This document shows, piece by piece, positions 25,075 through 34,141 of a stretch of DNA of 64,000 nt. Source of the stretch: Nitrospiraceae bacterium UBA2600 (GTDB lineage Bacteria; Nitrospirota; Thermodesulfovibrionia; Thermodesulfovibrionales; Thermodesulfovibrionaceae); the NCBI GenBank assembly GCA_002339325.1, contig DDKK01000047.1, forward strand, positions 62,001 to 126,000. The letters are read 5' to 3'. Every line of letters starts with the position of its first letter. Position 1 is the first letter of the stretch. The notes under the pieces were generated by a model. That model was not told the origin of the DNA. It saw nothing but the letters and a program-made list of their open reading frames with translations, and searched no databases. The position numbers and the translations under genes were made by a program.

Positions 25075-25623
25075 ATGCATTTTAAATCTGCGATCATATC
25101 AGCATTAATGGTGGCCTTATTGTTAGGATGTGCGGAGCGAAAAATTTATTTTCCGAAAGATACGGTAACCTCTGAGCAGACAAAAACGAATGATATGCTG
25201 CAGAAAGAAGATAAGATTGCAGAAAATAAGATTAGCGAGTTATCTTCTCAGGACATAAGAGAGCAAATAAGAAAAATTCAGGAAGAAGTCGGAGATATTT
25301 ATTTCGATTATGACAAATACGACATAAGACAGAATGATATTCCCATGTTAAAAAAAGTTGCTTCTTTTCTTCAAAAATATCCTCGCCTGAGAGTTATTAT
25401 AGAAGGACATTGCGATGAAAGAGGGACAAATGAATATAACTTTGCCTTAGGACAGAAAAGAGCAAATGCAGCAAAGCAGTATTTGATGACTCTTGGCGTG
25501 CCATCTTCAAGGATAGATATAGTCAGTTATGGCGAGGAAAAGCCTGTATGCACAGAGCAAAGCGAAGCATGCTGGCAGAAAAACAGAAGAGCCCATTTCG
25601 TATTTATTGAGGAGGGGAAATGA
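25075..25623 (+). CDS. pal: Peptidoglycan-associated lipoprotein Pal
   Basis: This 182-residue lipoprotein has a signal peptide ending in the lipobox LLLGC, so the mature protein starts at Cys19. After a flexible stretch the OmpA-like domain has IYFDYDKYDIR, the peptidoglycan-binding helix region VIIEGHCDERGTNEYN, and GQKRANAAKQYL. It anchors the outer membrane to peptidoglycan and is part of Tol-Pal. The cpoB gene overlaps its stop. tolQRAB are not in the window. Confidence 0.95.
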   Translation: MHFKSAIISALMVALLLGCAERKIYFPKDTVTSEQTKTNDMLQKEDKIAENKISELSSQDIREQIRKIQEEVGDIYFDYDKYDIRQNDIPMLKKVASFLQKYPRLRVIIEGHCDERGTNEYNFALGQKRANAAKQYLMTLGVPSSRIDIVSYGEEKPVCTEQSEACWQKNRRAHFVFIEEGK

Positions 25624-26486
25624 CAAAGAAAAAGATTAAACTATTTTTGGCTGCTTTATCCTCTTTCAGTCTCTTAACAGGATGCGTAACAACAGGCGAA
25701 TACGAGCAGATGCGAGCTGATATTGCAAAACTCTACGTAGAAAACAGCCAATTAAGACAAGATATTTCAGAGCTTAGGACAAGAGTAGACAAAATGTCCT
25801 CTGACTTAAGCACTGCAACAGCTCTTAAAGAAGGACAGCTTACCCTTATTGCTCAGACACAAGATTATGTGAGAGAGTTACAAGTATTAAAAGGCCGGTT
25901 TGAAGAAAACTCATACAACAATGACAAGAAGTTTAAAGAGATTAATGACAAGATTACAGAGCTGCAGAATAAATTAGCACAGACAGCACCTCAAAGCATA
26001 CAGAATGTCTCCAATAAAGAAACAGAACAGAAAAAAACAGCTGAAACTCCTAAAAAAGCAAAGGAAATATATGACTCTGCTCACATCGATATAAAAGAAA
26101 AAAAGTATGCCTCTGCAAGGGTTAAATTCGAAGAGATTGTAAAGAACTATCCTGACTTCGAGCTTCTTCCAAATTCTTACTTCTGGATTGGAGAGACCTA
26201 TTACAGTGAAAAAAAATATGAAGACGCCATATTAGCCTATGAAGAGTTTCTCAAAAAGTATCCAAAACACGAAAAAGCACCAGGAGCAATGTTGAAAGAA
26301 GGAATGGCATTTTTAGAGTTAAAAGACAAGAAAACAGCAAAAGTCGTATTTGAACGAGTTATTGAGAGATATCCGAAATCAAAAGAAGCCGAGATAGCTC
26401 AGCAGAAGATTGCAGAAATACTAAAAAGTCAGAGTTCAGGAAGCAGAACTTCAAAGCCCAAATCAAAGACTAAAAATAGACAATGA
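25620..26486 (+). CDS. cpoB: Tol-Pal associated TPR protein CpoB/YbgF
   Basis: This 288-residue protein has a lipobox-like signal (SLLTGC, Cys22), so it may be a lipoprotein, unlike the soluble E. coli CpoB. A trimerising coiled coil spans residues about 28-125. Three TPR-type repeats follow from about 145 to 265 (AKEIYDSAHIDIKEKKYASA, YFWIGETYYSEKKYEDAI, AMLKEGMAFLELKDKKTA). It coordinates outer membrane constriction with peptidoglycan synthesis. ATG overlaps the pal stop by 4 nt. Confidence 0.9.
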   Translation: MTKKKIKLFLAALSSFSLLTGCVTTGEYEQMRADIAKLYVENSQLRQDISELRTRVDKMSSDLSTATALKEGQLTLIAQTQDYVRELQVLKGRFEENSYNNDKKFKEINDKITELQNKLAQTAPQSIQNVSNKETEQKKTAETPKKAKEIYDSAHIDIKEKKYASARVKFEEIVKNYPDFELLPNSYFWIGETYYSEKKYEDAILAYEEFLKKYPKHEKAPGAMLKEGMAFLELKDKKTAKVVFERVIERYPKSKEAEIAQQKIAEILKSQSSGSRTSKPKSKTKNRQ

Positions 26487-27451
26487 AAGACGGTTACAAC
26501 AGAGAAATAGACTATCTGAGAATATCTGTGATAGACCGATGTAATCTCAGATGCATATACTGCATGCCTGAAGAAGGAATATCAAACCTTCTTCCTCATG
26601 ACGAAATTCTTACTTATGAGGAAATACTGAAAATAGTAGAAATAGCTGTAGATTTGGGAATAAAGAAAGTAAGGATTACAGGCGGAGAACCACTTCTAAG
26701 AAAAGATATCATTACTTTTATCGAAAAGCTCTCAAAATTAGAAGGCTTGAAAGACATTGGCATGACAACCAACGGAGTTCTGCTAAAAAAATTTGCAAGA
26801 CAGCTAAGGGAGGGAGGCTTAAAAAGGGTGAACGTCAGTCTTGATTCTCTTAATCCTGATAAATTCAAAACCATAACAAGACTTGGCAGTTTAAGTGATG
26901 TTTTAGAAGGAATTGAAGAAGCTAAAAAAGTTGGCCTCAACCCTGTGAAAATAAACATGGTTGTCATGAGAGGAATTAATGATGATGAAATAGAGACTTT
27001 TGCTCTATGGAGCAGAGAGGTTGACTACCAGATAAGGTTTATAGAGTTCATGCCTGTTGGTCAAAATTCGTGGAGCAGAGAGTTCTTCATCTCGAAAAAT
27101 GAGATAAAAGAAAGAATAGAAAAGAAAATTGGAAAATTAATACCTGTAAATATGAAAAAATCAGGGCCAGCTGAGTATTTTATGCTTGAAAAAAGCGAGG
27201 GTATTTTAGGATTTATAAGTCCTATGACCTCATACATTTGCGTGAGATGCAACAGATTGAGACTTACTGCCGATGGTAAACTAAGACCATGTCTGTTCTC
27301 AGATGCGGAAATAGACCTAAAGAGGATTATTAGGGGAGGTGCTTCAGACAGACAAATAAGAGATGCCATCGTAGATACAATTAACTTAAAACCTCAGGGT
27401 ATGCTCAGAGAATCAAAGCCTCTAAGGCCGATGTCTACTATAGGAGGCTAA
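26483..27451 (+). CDS. moaA: GTP 3',8-cyclase MoaA (molybdenum cofactor)
   Basis: This 322-residue radical SAM enzyme has the CxxxCxxC at C20, C24, C27 (DRCNLRCIYC). It also has the MoaA-specific second cluster CVRCNRLRLTADGKLRPC and the C-terminal Gly-Gly tail required for activity. It converts GTP toward cyclic pyranopterin for the molybdenum cofactor, which the molybdoenzyme at 44.6-46.7 kb needs. It overlaps cpoB by 4 nt. Its last codons (ATA GGA GGC) also form the ribosome binding site of the next gene. Confidence 0.96.
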   Translation: MKDGYNREIDYLRISVIDRCNLRCIYCMPEEGISNLLPHDEILTYEEILKIVEIAVDLGIKKVRITGGEPLLRKDIITFIEKLSKLEGLKDIGMTTNGVLLKKFARQLREGGLKRVNVSLDSLNPDKFKTITRLGSLSDVLEGIEEAKKVGLNPVKINMVVMRGINDDEIETFALWSREVDYQIRFIEFMPVGQNSWSREFFISKNEIKERIEKKIGKLIPVNMKKSGPAEYFMLEKSEGILGFISPMTSYICVRCNRLRLTADGKLRPCLFSDAEIDLKRIIRGGASDRQIRDAIVDTINLKPQGMLRESKPLRPMSTIGG

Positions 27452-27457
27452 GCTTTT

Positions 27458-28210
27458 TTGAAAATTCCAGTCTCCGTAGCAATCATAACAAAAAACGAGG
27501 AGAGAAATATTGGTGATGCCCTCGAATCTGTAAAAGAATTCGAAGAGATTATTATTGTCGATGCTTTCAGTGAAGATAAAACCGTTGAAATCTCTAAGAA
27601 ATATACGGATAAAATTTTTCAAATAGAATGGAGAGGGTTTGCCAGACAAAAACAGTTTGCCATTGATAAAGCCACTCTTTCGTGGGTCTTAATACTTGAT
27701 GCTGATGAGAGAGTTACGGAAGCACTAAAAAAAGAGATTTCGGAGAGAATTACAAAATATGAGGCCGATGCATATCTCATTCCCAGAAAAAACTACTTTT
27801 TAGGGAAATGGATTAAACACAGCGGATGGTGGCCTGATTACACAGTTAGACTATTCAGAAAGGATAAAAGTAAAATGCAAATCCGGGCAGTGCATGAAAA
27901 AGTCACAGTTGAAGGTAAAACAGCTTACCTCAAAGAACCTCTTCTTCATTTTACCTATCAAAGTATTGAAGACTTTATAAAAAAGATGCAGATTTACTCA
28001 ACCCTCTCAGCAGAGGAAATCTCTAAAAAGAATTTCTCTGAATTATGGATACTTTTCAAAATGTTATCTACGCCACCTTTTACTTTTTTAAAGATGTTTA
28101 TCCTAAGGCTTGGCTTTCTCGACGGAATCAGAGGGCTTCTACTTGCCGTTTTTTATAGTTTTTACTCTTTCTTAAAGTATGCAAAAGCTTGGGAGATGCG
28201 ATGGAAATAG
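27458..28210 (+). CDS. Family 2 glycosyltransferase, LPS core type (WaaE/KdtX-like)
   Basis: This 250-residue protein starts at TTG 27458. The GT-A fold is shown by VSVAIITKNEERNIGDALES, the DAFSEDKT loop and the catalytic metal motif ILDADERV. WRGFARQKQFAI and the region around NYFLGKWIKHSGWWPDYTVRLF are typical of the WaaE/KdtX group, which adds a hexose to the heptose of the LPS inner core. The C-terminus has amphipathic or hydrophobic helices for membrane attachment. The neighbour msbA fits LPS assembly. Confidence 0.87.
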   Translation: MKIPVSVAIITKNEERNIGDALESVKEFEEIIIVDAFSEDKTVEISKKYTDKIFQIEWRGFARQKQFAIDKATLSWVLILDADERVTEALKKEISERITKYEADAYLIPRKNYFLGKWIKHSGWWPDYTVRLFRKDKSKMQIRAVHEKVTVEGKTAYLKEPLLHFTYQSIEDFIKKMQIYSTLSAEEISKKNFSELWILFKMLSTPPFTFLKMFILRLGFLDGIRGLLLAVFYSFYSFLKYAKAWEMRWK

Positions 28211-29970
28211 AAAAATTTTTTAAAGTTAAATTCAAAAAATCTTGGGTAGATGACTTTGCTGTATTCTGGAGACTAATAAAAGAACACCGTTTAAGGCTTC
28301 TGTTTGCTTTAACCTGCAGTTTGGCCATATCAGGAATTAATGGAGCTATTGCCTGGGCAGTCAAGCCTGCAATGGATGAAATATTCGTAAAAAAATCCTC
28401 TGAGTTTTTGTATCTAATTACTTTCGGAGTAGTTCTTTTGTTTACTTTGAGAGGCGTTTTTACATTTGCAAATAACTATCTCATGAATTCTATAGGTGCC
28501 AAAATAGTAAAAACAGTAAGAGACGCAGTTTATGAAAAACTTTTAAAGCTACCAATGTCCTTTTTCTGTAGAGACAGTTCGGGAAATATAATATCTAAAG
28601 TGCTAAATGATGTTGATCTCCTAAAAAGCACTGTTTCATATACGATAAAAGACTTCTTTGTAGAGGGATTTACAGTGATTGTCCTGGCGGTGGTAGCCTT
28701 CTACAGAAGATGGGATCTCGCATTGCTTTCCTTTATTGTTGTGCCTTTGATGGTTTATTTAATTGGCAAAGTTGGCAAAAAGATGAAAGAACTCGGAATG
28801 AAAACGAGATTAAGAATTGCTACAGTTACAACCCTTCTACACGAAACTCTCACAGGAATTAAAATTATAAAGGCTTTCACGATGGAAAAGGATATGAAAG
28901 ACAGATATAAACAGGCTCTTCAGGAGCACTACAGAAATGTAATGCGAGAGGTTAGAACAGAAGAGTTTGCAAATCTTTTAAATGAGACTATCGCTGGAAT
29001 TGGCGTGGCCTTAATCCTCTTTTACGGCGGGTATCTTGTTGTGAGTGATAAAATATCTTCAGGTGATTTTTTCTCCTTTGCAGCAGCGGTTATGTTAATG
29101 TATACACCCTTGAAGAGACTAAGCAAAGTAAATACAGCCTTTCAGAGAGGAAGAAATGTAATAGAAAGACTAAGAGAAGTAGTATTTGTTGAACACGAAC
29201 GGGAAAAGGGTATTGAAAAGACCATTGAAGGGAACATTGTATTCAGAGATGTTTCCTTCAAATATCCTCTGTCAAAGCATTATGCTTTAAGAAATATTAA
29301 CTTTACTATCAATGCCGGTGAAACTGTTGCCATTGTAGGTCCTTCTGGAGCTGGGAAAAGCACCATCGCTGATTTAATTGCTGGTTTTTGGCCACCAACA
29401 GAGGGTGACATACTCATTGATGGCGTGAACATCAGAGATTTATCCCTCCACAGTCTCCGCTCACAAATTGCCCTGGTTACGCAAGATGTTATCTTGTTTA
29501 ATGACACCGTAATGAATAACATAAAATTTGGCAATCTATCCTCCACCAATAAAGATATTGAAAGAGCAGCCAAAATGGCAGATGCTCATAATTTCATAGT
29601 TAATCTGCCAGAGGGTTATGACTCTAAAGTTGGCGAAAAGGGAGTTTTACTCTCAGGTGGACAAAAACAGAGAATTACTATTGCCAGGGCTATATTGAGA
29701 GAGCCAAGAATTTTAATATTTGATGAAGCAACAGCCTCACTTGATACCGAGTCAGAAGAAAAAATACAGCAAGCCCTTGAGGAGATGAGAAAGGGAAGAA
29801 CGACGATAATAATTGCCCACAGGCTCTCAACAATAAAAAGAGCTGATAAGATTATTGTAATGGACAAAGGGCAGATAATTGAACAAGGAACTCATGAAGA
29901 GCTTCTTGCAAAGGAAGGGCTCTATAGGGAGTTGTGGAATTTACAGTTTAGTAATTCTTCATCTTCTTAA
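28201..29970 (+). CDS. msbA: Lipid A export ABC transporter MsbA
   Basis: This 589-residue half-transporter has six membrane helices in the first ~320 residues, then an ATPase domain with Walker A GPSGAGKST, Q-loop LVTQDVILF, signature LSGGQKQRITIARA, Walker B ILIFDEATASLD and H-loop IIAHRLSTI. An upstream TTG at 28189 is in frame, but GGGAG before ATG 28201 decides the start. It flips lipid A-core across the inner membrane. Its 3' end overlaps the convergent acyltransferase gene by 23 nt. Confidence 0.92.
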   Translation: MEIEKFFKVKFKKSWVDDFAVFWRLIKEHRLRLLFALTCSLAISGINGAIAWAVKPAMDEIFVKKSSEFLYLITFGVVLLFTLRGVFTFANNYLMNSIGAKIVKTVRDAVYEKLLKLPMSFFCRDSSGNIISKVLNDVDLLKSTVSYTIKDFFVEGFTVIVLAVVAFYRRWDLALLSFIVVPLMVYLIGKVGKKMKELGMKTRLRIATVTTLLHETLTGIKIIKAFTMEKDMKDRYKQALQEHYRNVMREVRTEEFANLLNETIAGIGVALILFYGGYLVVSDKISSGDFFSFAAAVMLMYTPLKRLSKVNTAFQRGRNVIERLREVVFVEHEREKGIEKTIEGNIVFRDVSFKYPLSKHYALRNINFTINAGETVAIVGPSGAGKSTIADLIAGFWPPTEGDILIDGVNIRDLSLHSLRSQIALVTQDVILFNDTVMNNIKFGNLSSTNKDIERAAKMADAHNFIVNLPEGYDSKVGEKGVLLSGGQKQRITIARAILREPRILIFDEATASLDTESEEKIQQALEEMRKGRTTIIIAHRLSTIKRADKIIVMDKGQIIEQGTHEELLAKEGLYRELWNLQFSNSSSS

Positions 29971-30847
29971 ATCTTCTGTGAAACCAATAATACTGCTCAG
30001 GATGTTCTCTGATTAAACTTTCAAGTAGAAAGTTGTATTTTTCGACTGCTTCAATTATTTTAATTTCTCTATCCTGATAAGAAGAAAAATTAGTATAGTT
30101 CAAATCTATCTGGGGAAAAATCTTTATGCTGTATCTTTCGCTCTCTCTTACAATAAAAAGAGGCACAAGAGGCGAGCCTTTTCTTTGTGAAATAACAAAA
30201 GCTCCTTTCTGGCATTGAACATATTTATCAAAAAATTTAGCATAAACACCCGGTCTTGCCTGGTCAGCAAGCATAAATACTAACATTTTTTTATTCAAAG
30301 CCCTTACTATCTCTCTTACTACCTCCTCATCAGAATGAAAGGGGATTGGATAACCTCCATATCGCTTTATCAGATTATAAAGAAAGCCCTTAGGTAAATA
30401 TCTACCCTCTTTAAAAAGAACAGCTACAGGGTAACCTTTCTCAGCAAACCAACCAATTAAAACAACTATATTACCGATGTGCCCACTTAAAGCAATTGCT
30501 CCCTTACCTTTACTCATGGCATTATCCAAATTTTCAATGCCCCATACAGATGCGTAAGAAGAAAATTTTTCCTTTCTCTTTATTATGGACGCAGCCTCAA
30601 GTGCTATTAGAAATACCTCTTTTATAAAACTTTTCAGTATTGCATTTATGTTCTCCTCTGGCATATTAGGGAAGGCTATCTTGAGATTTTCTTTTGCTAT
30701 TATTTTCCTTTTCCATGGTAATAAATAAGCAATATGTCCTATAAAATTAGCTATACCCTTAAATTGAGACTTTTTTGTAAATCCTCCGAGAGTTAAAAAA
30801 ACCCTAATTAGCAAATTAAAAATAACATATTTTGCGAGTTTTTTCAT
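29948..30847 (-). CDS. LpxL/HtrB-like lipid A acyltransferase homologue with altered active site
   Basis: This 299-residue protein of the lysophospholipid acyltransferase superfamily has an N-terminal membrane helix (VIFNLLIRVFLTLGGF) and the order of motifs of LpxL/LpxM: GKGAIALSGHIGN near 115-126, LADQARPGVYAKFF and QRKGSPLVPLFIV. In canonical members the catalytic HX4(D/E) has Glu five residues after the His. Here H123 is followed by IGNI and then V128, so the acid is missing. It may be inactive, use another residue, or have a different role. It is convergent with msbA, supporting a lipid A context. Confidence 0.78.
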   Translation of the reverse strand: MKKLAKYVIFNLLIRVFLTLGGFTKKSQFKGIANFIGHIAYLLPWKRKIIAKENLKIAFPNMPEENINAILKSFIKEVFLIALEAASIIKRKEKFSSYASVWGIENLDNAMSKGKGAIALSGHIGNIVVLIGWFAEKGYPVAVLFKEGRYLPKGFLYNLIKRYGGYPIPFHSDEEVVREIVRALNKKMLVFMLADQARPGVYAKFFDKYVQCQKGAFVISQRKGSPLVPLFIVRESERYSIKIFPQIDLNYTNFSSYQDREIKIIEAVEKYNFLLESLIREHPEQYYWFHRRFKKMKNY

Positions 30848-30920
30848 GGTCTTAATAATTATAATATTCTCTTAATGATAATTAAAAATCTCACCTATCA
30901 ACTTTCGCTCTTTTTATGAA

Positions 30921-30953
30921 GGGTGTATGGAAGACTCTCTCTTCCATACACCC
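30921..30953 (-). terminator. Strong terminator hairpin after the chemoreceptor gene
   Basis: GGGTGTATGGAAGA (30921-30934) pairs perfectly with TCTTCCATACACCC (30940-30953), a 14-bp stem with a 5-nt loop. On the minus strand it follows the chemoreceptor stop by about 40 nt and is followed by TTCAT. On the plus strand it is followed by TTT. Confidence 0.8.
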
Positions 30954-30991
30954 TTTCAGGAGGGTGGGGGGTATGCCAAGTGTGTTATAGG

Positions 30992-32564
30992 TTAAATCTT
31001 GAAATACTCCACACTGGCATCAAGAGCACTTGCCTGACTGTAAAGTTTTGTTGAGATAGACCTTACAGTCTCTATTAACTTAACAGTCTGGTCTATGCTT
31101 GACTTAATGTTTTCCATGTTTTGAGCTATCTCTTCACTTGTAGCAGAGAGCTGCTCAGTGGCAACAGCTATTCTCTGTATCATATCCATTGCTTTTTCTG
31201 TTGCAGCAACAATCTCATCGAGAGCACGCATTGCATCATTTGCTAAAGTCACTCCACCTTCTGCTTGCGAACTACTTGCATTCATTGCGCTCACTGAAGC
31301 GTCAGATTTTGACTGAATATTTCTAATCTTGTCGGCAATCTCCTCTGTTGCTTTTGCAGTTCGCTCTGCAAGTTTACGAACTTCATCGGCAACTACTGCA
31401 AAACCCCTTCCCTGCTCACCTGCTCTTGCTGCTTCAATGGCTGCATTTAAGGCAAGAAGATTTGTCTGGTCTGCTATGTCCTTAATGGTAAGAACTATCT
31501 CACCAATCTCCTGCGAGCTCTGTCCAAGTTCTTCAATTGTTCCTGCCGCAGATTTTATGGAGTTTGCAATCTCTATCATTGCCTTTACAGCCTTTTCAAC
31601 GGCGTTTTTACCTTTCTCAGCGGTTTCATTTGCCTGTTTTGCCGAATCCGATGCCTGAGCAGCATTTTTGGCAACATCAATTATTGTCTGCGATATCTCT
31701 GTAGAGGCCGATGCCATCTGGTCTATACGGGATAGTTGTTCCCGAGAGTTTTTCTCTAAACTGTCTGTTTCATGGGAAAGAGAAGACACTATAGAGTTCG
31801 TATCTTTTACAACTCCCCTTGGTTGCCCTCAAGCTCCCTGTTATTCTTGTATATATATCGCCAATTAAGTCGCAGCTCTGCATTTTATCCTCTCTTAAGT
31901 CTCCCTGTTCCAATCTTGTAAAGCATACAAGAGCAGAAGACATGCTTTTTTCATAGGACTTATGAGAGTAAAATATTAGAGCACTCAAGCCGAGCAAAGA
32001 TATTAGAAGAAGCGAAGAATAGATGATGGCATTTCTTTTTCTTACCGAAGAGACTTCTTGATTGAGTTTGTCAAACTCTTTCCTATGAGACTCCGTTAGT
32101 TTGAATATCATGTCTTTTATCTCTCTCCAAACCTTTGTCTCTTCAATTATCTTTTGCACAGCTTCATCTTTTTTGCCCTGTTCTGATAGCTGCTGAATCT
32201 CCATTTTCATAGAATGGTCTTTCTGCCATAATTGTTGTATTTTCTTTAGTTGCTCCTGCATATCTCCTTGAGTAAGCTTAATTGCCTCTTCATTGGACTT
32301 CATAAAATCCTGATGAGCCTTCTGATAGTTCTTTTTTGCCTGCTCATCTTTTGGATTTATAAATACATTTCTTACTGCCTGGCCTGTCTGAAGTCCCTGT
32401 GCATACATATCATTTAGGGCAATTAGCACATTAATGTCTTTCTTCGTCATCTTCTCTATTCTTTCCTCAAAGCCCTGCTCATTAAAGTAAGAGATTACAA
32501 AAAGACCAATAAATACAAGAAAAATCATTACGTTAATAAACTGTAAAAGCCTTTTAACGCTCAT
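30992..32564 (-). pseudogene. Methyl-accepting chemotaxis protein, split by a +1 frameshift
   Basis: Two overlapping frames (31770-32564 and 30992-31789) together make one receptor of about 523 residues. The first part has a membrane helix (LLQFINVMIFLVFIGLFVIS), a four-helix-bundle-like periplasmic domain of about 150 residues, a second membrane helix (IIYSSLLLISLLGLSALIFY) and a degenerate HAMP region. The second has the full signalling domain with the hairpin tip AIEAARAGEQGRGFAVVADE. Removing one base of the four-G run (plus-strand CCCC 31815-31818) restores ATKGVVKDTNSIVSSLS across the joint. The gene is either freshly inactivated, phase-variable, or a sequencing error. Its own promoter lies upstream and a terminator downstream. 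Confidence 0.88.
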
Positions 32565-32741
32565 TTCCCTCCCCCTTTTTAACTTAAAATAGTTTAGAAT
32601 GTCACCGATTAATTTCTCCTTTAAAGTGACTGATTACAAAATTGCTTTTCTCCTGAAAGGCACCGAAGGAATTTTTTAGAAGACCAAACAGAATATTTCA
32701 AATTTCTTTCCTCTATAAATACAGATTTATAAATTATTTTT

Positions 32742-32771
32742 ATTATACCATTTAGTAAACTAATAAAACAA
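32742..32771 (-). promoter_or_regulatory. Promoter of the chemoreceptor gene, with a palindrome in the spacer
   Basis: On the minus strand TTGTTT (32766-32771) and TATAAT (32742-32747) are 18 nt apart. The spacer contains TTAGT-TT-ACTAA (32752-32763), a possible operator. The leader to the start codon is about 170 nt and includes another palindrome, TATAAAT/ATTTATA (32714-32731). Confidence 0.5.
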
Positions 32772-32785
32772 TTCATCCTAAAAAC

Positions 32786-34141
32786 TTAATTTATCATTAA
32801 TAAACTCGGAATTACTCCTGACAAAATTAGAAAAACTGCTGAAGCAAGAGCAACGCCACTTATTAAAGAGTTTTTATTTATTGAAACGCGAGAAGGAACA
32901 TCTTTGTAAATATAGAAGACAATTCTTAAGTAATAGTAGGCTGAAAGGACACTCATAAGCAGTCCAAGGAAAACCAAACCTTGATAGCCAGCCATGAAAA
33001 CGTTTTTAAAAAGATTAAATTTAACTATGAAGCCAGCTGTTGGCGGAATACCTGTAAGAGAGATGAGGATAATAGCCATAGATATAGCTATTAGAGAATT
33101 AACCTTATTAAGTCCTCGATAGTTCAATATGTTTTCACCCCCTGATATACTGAGAATTACGGCAAAGGCACCGATGTTCATAAATACATAGGCAATTAAA
33201 TAGGGAATCAAAGATAGTATTAAAGTGTTATCAACAAGCAGCAGAGCCATAGACATATATCCAGCATGGGCGATTGAGGAGTAAGCAAAAAGTCTCTTAA
33301 GATTTGTCTGCCTTAGTGCCAATAGATTACCCACAATCATTGAGAGGGCAGAGAGAATAATAATAAGAGTCTGTGGTTTTATCTCAAGCTGGGATACTAA
33401 GAATACCTTAATAAGAACAGCAAAGGCAGCTACCTTTGGAGCTGTTGAGAAAAAGGCAGTTACTGGAGTTGGTGCTCCTTGATAGACATCGGGAGCCCAG
33501 GCATGAAAGGGAACTAAGGAGAGTTTGAAGGCAAAGGTGAAAAGTAAAAAAACAAGTATTAATATGCTTGATAACTTATCCCATCTCAAAGCAGCAAAGC
33601 TTTCATAGGATGTGCTACCTGTGTTGGCATATAAGAATACTATGGACCCAATGAGAAGTATTGATGCTACAGTGCCTAAAATGAAGTATTTAAGTCCTGC
33701 TTCAACACTCTGTTTGTTTCTTATATAAAAACCTGCCAACAAATACAAGGGTAAAGAGAAGGCTTCAAGGGAGAGATAGAGAATTAGGAGGTCGTTAGCA
33801 GCAATCATCATATTCATGCCAAAAAGAGCAAGAATAATCAGGAAAACGTATTCATTTGCCATTGAGTTATTTCTTGTTAGTTCATCGTAAGAAAGCATTA
33901 GAATCAAAATACCTGTAAATAAAATAAGTAACCGTAGAATAATAGTGTATATATCAATCCGTATCAGTGAATTTGAAAATTCAAAGCTGTACATTAATGC
34001 TAATGCAGTAGAAATGGCGATACTTAAAATTCCCAAAAAGAAAACTTTTTTATTATCTTTACTGATTAAACCATAAAGAAATAACACTACTCCGAGGGCA
34101 AGCAAAGCCATTTCAGGAACAAGAGCTATGTATTGACTCAT
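32786..34141 (-). CDS. nuoN: Complex I subunit N
   Basis: This 451-residue protein has about 14 membrane helices and is of the Mrp-antiporter-like type. It has the conserved glutamate in YLSLEAFSLPLYLLAG and the lysine region LVPFHAWAPDVYQGAPTPVTAF. It forms one of the proton channels next to NuoK and NuoJ in the membrane arm. It ends the operon and overlaps nuoM by 4 nt. The length is slightly below the usual 480 residues. Confidence 0.93.
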   Translation of the reverse strand: MSQYIALVPEMALLALGVVLFLYGLISKDNKKVFFLGILSIAISTALALMYSFEFSNSLIRIDIYTIILRLLILFTGILILMLSYDELTRNNSMANEYVFLIILALFGMNMMIAANDLLILYLSLEAFSLPLYLLAGFYIRNKQSVEAGLKYFILGTVASILLIGSIVFLYANTGSTSYESFAALRWDKLSSILILVFLLFTFAFKLSLVPFHAWAPDVYQGAPTPVTAFFSTAPKVAAFAVLIKVFLVSQLEIKPQTLIIILSALSMIVGNLLALRQTNLKRLFAYSSIAHAGYMSMALLLVDNTLILSLIPYLIAYVFMNIGAFAVILSISGGENILNYRGLNKVNSLIAISMAIILISLTGIPPTAGFIVKFNLFKNVFMAGYQGLVFLGLLMSVLSAYYYLRIVFYIYKDVPSRVSINKNSLISGVALASAVFLILSGVIPSLLMIN

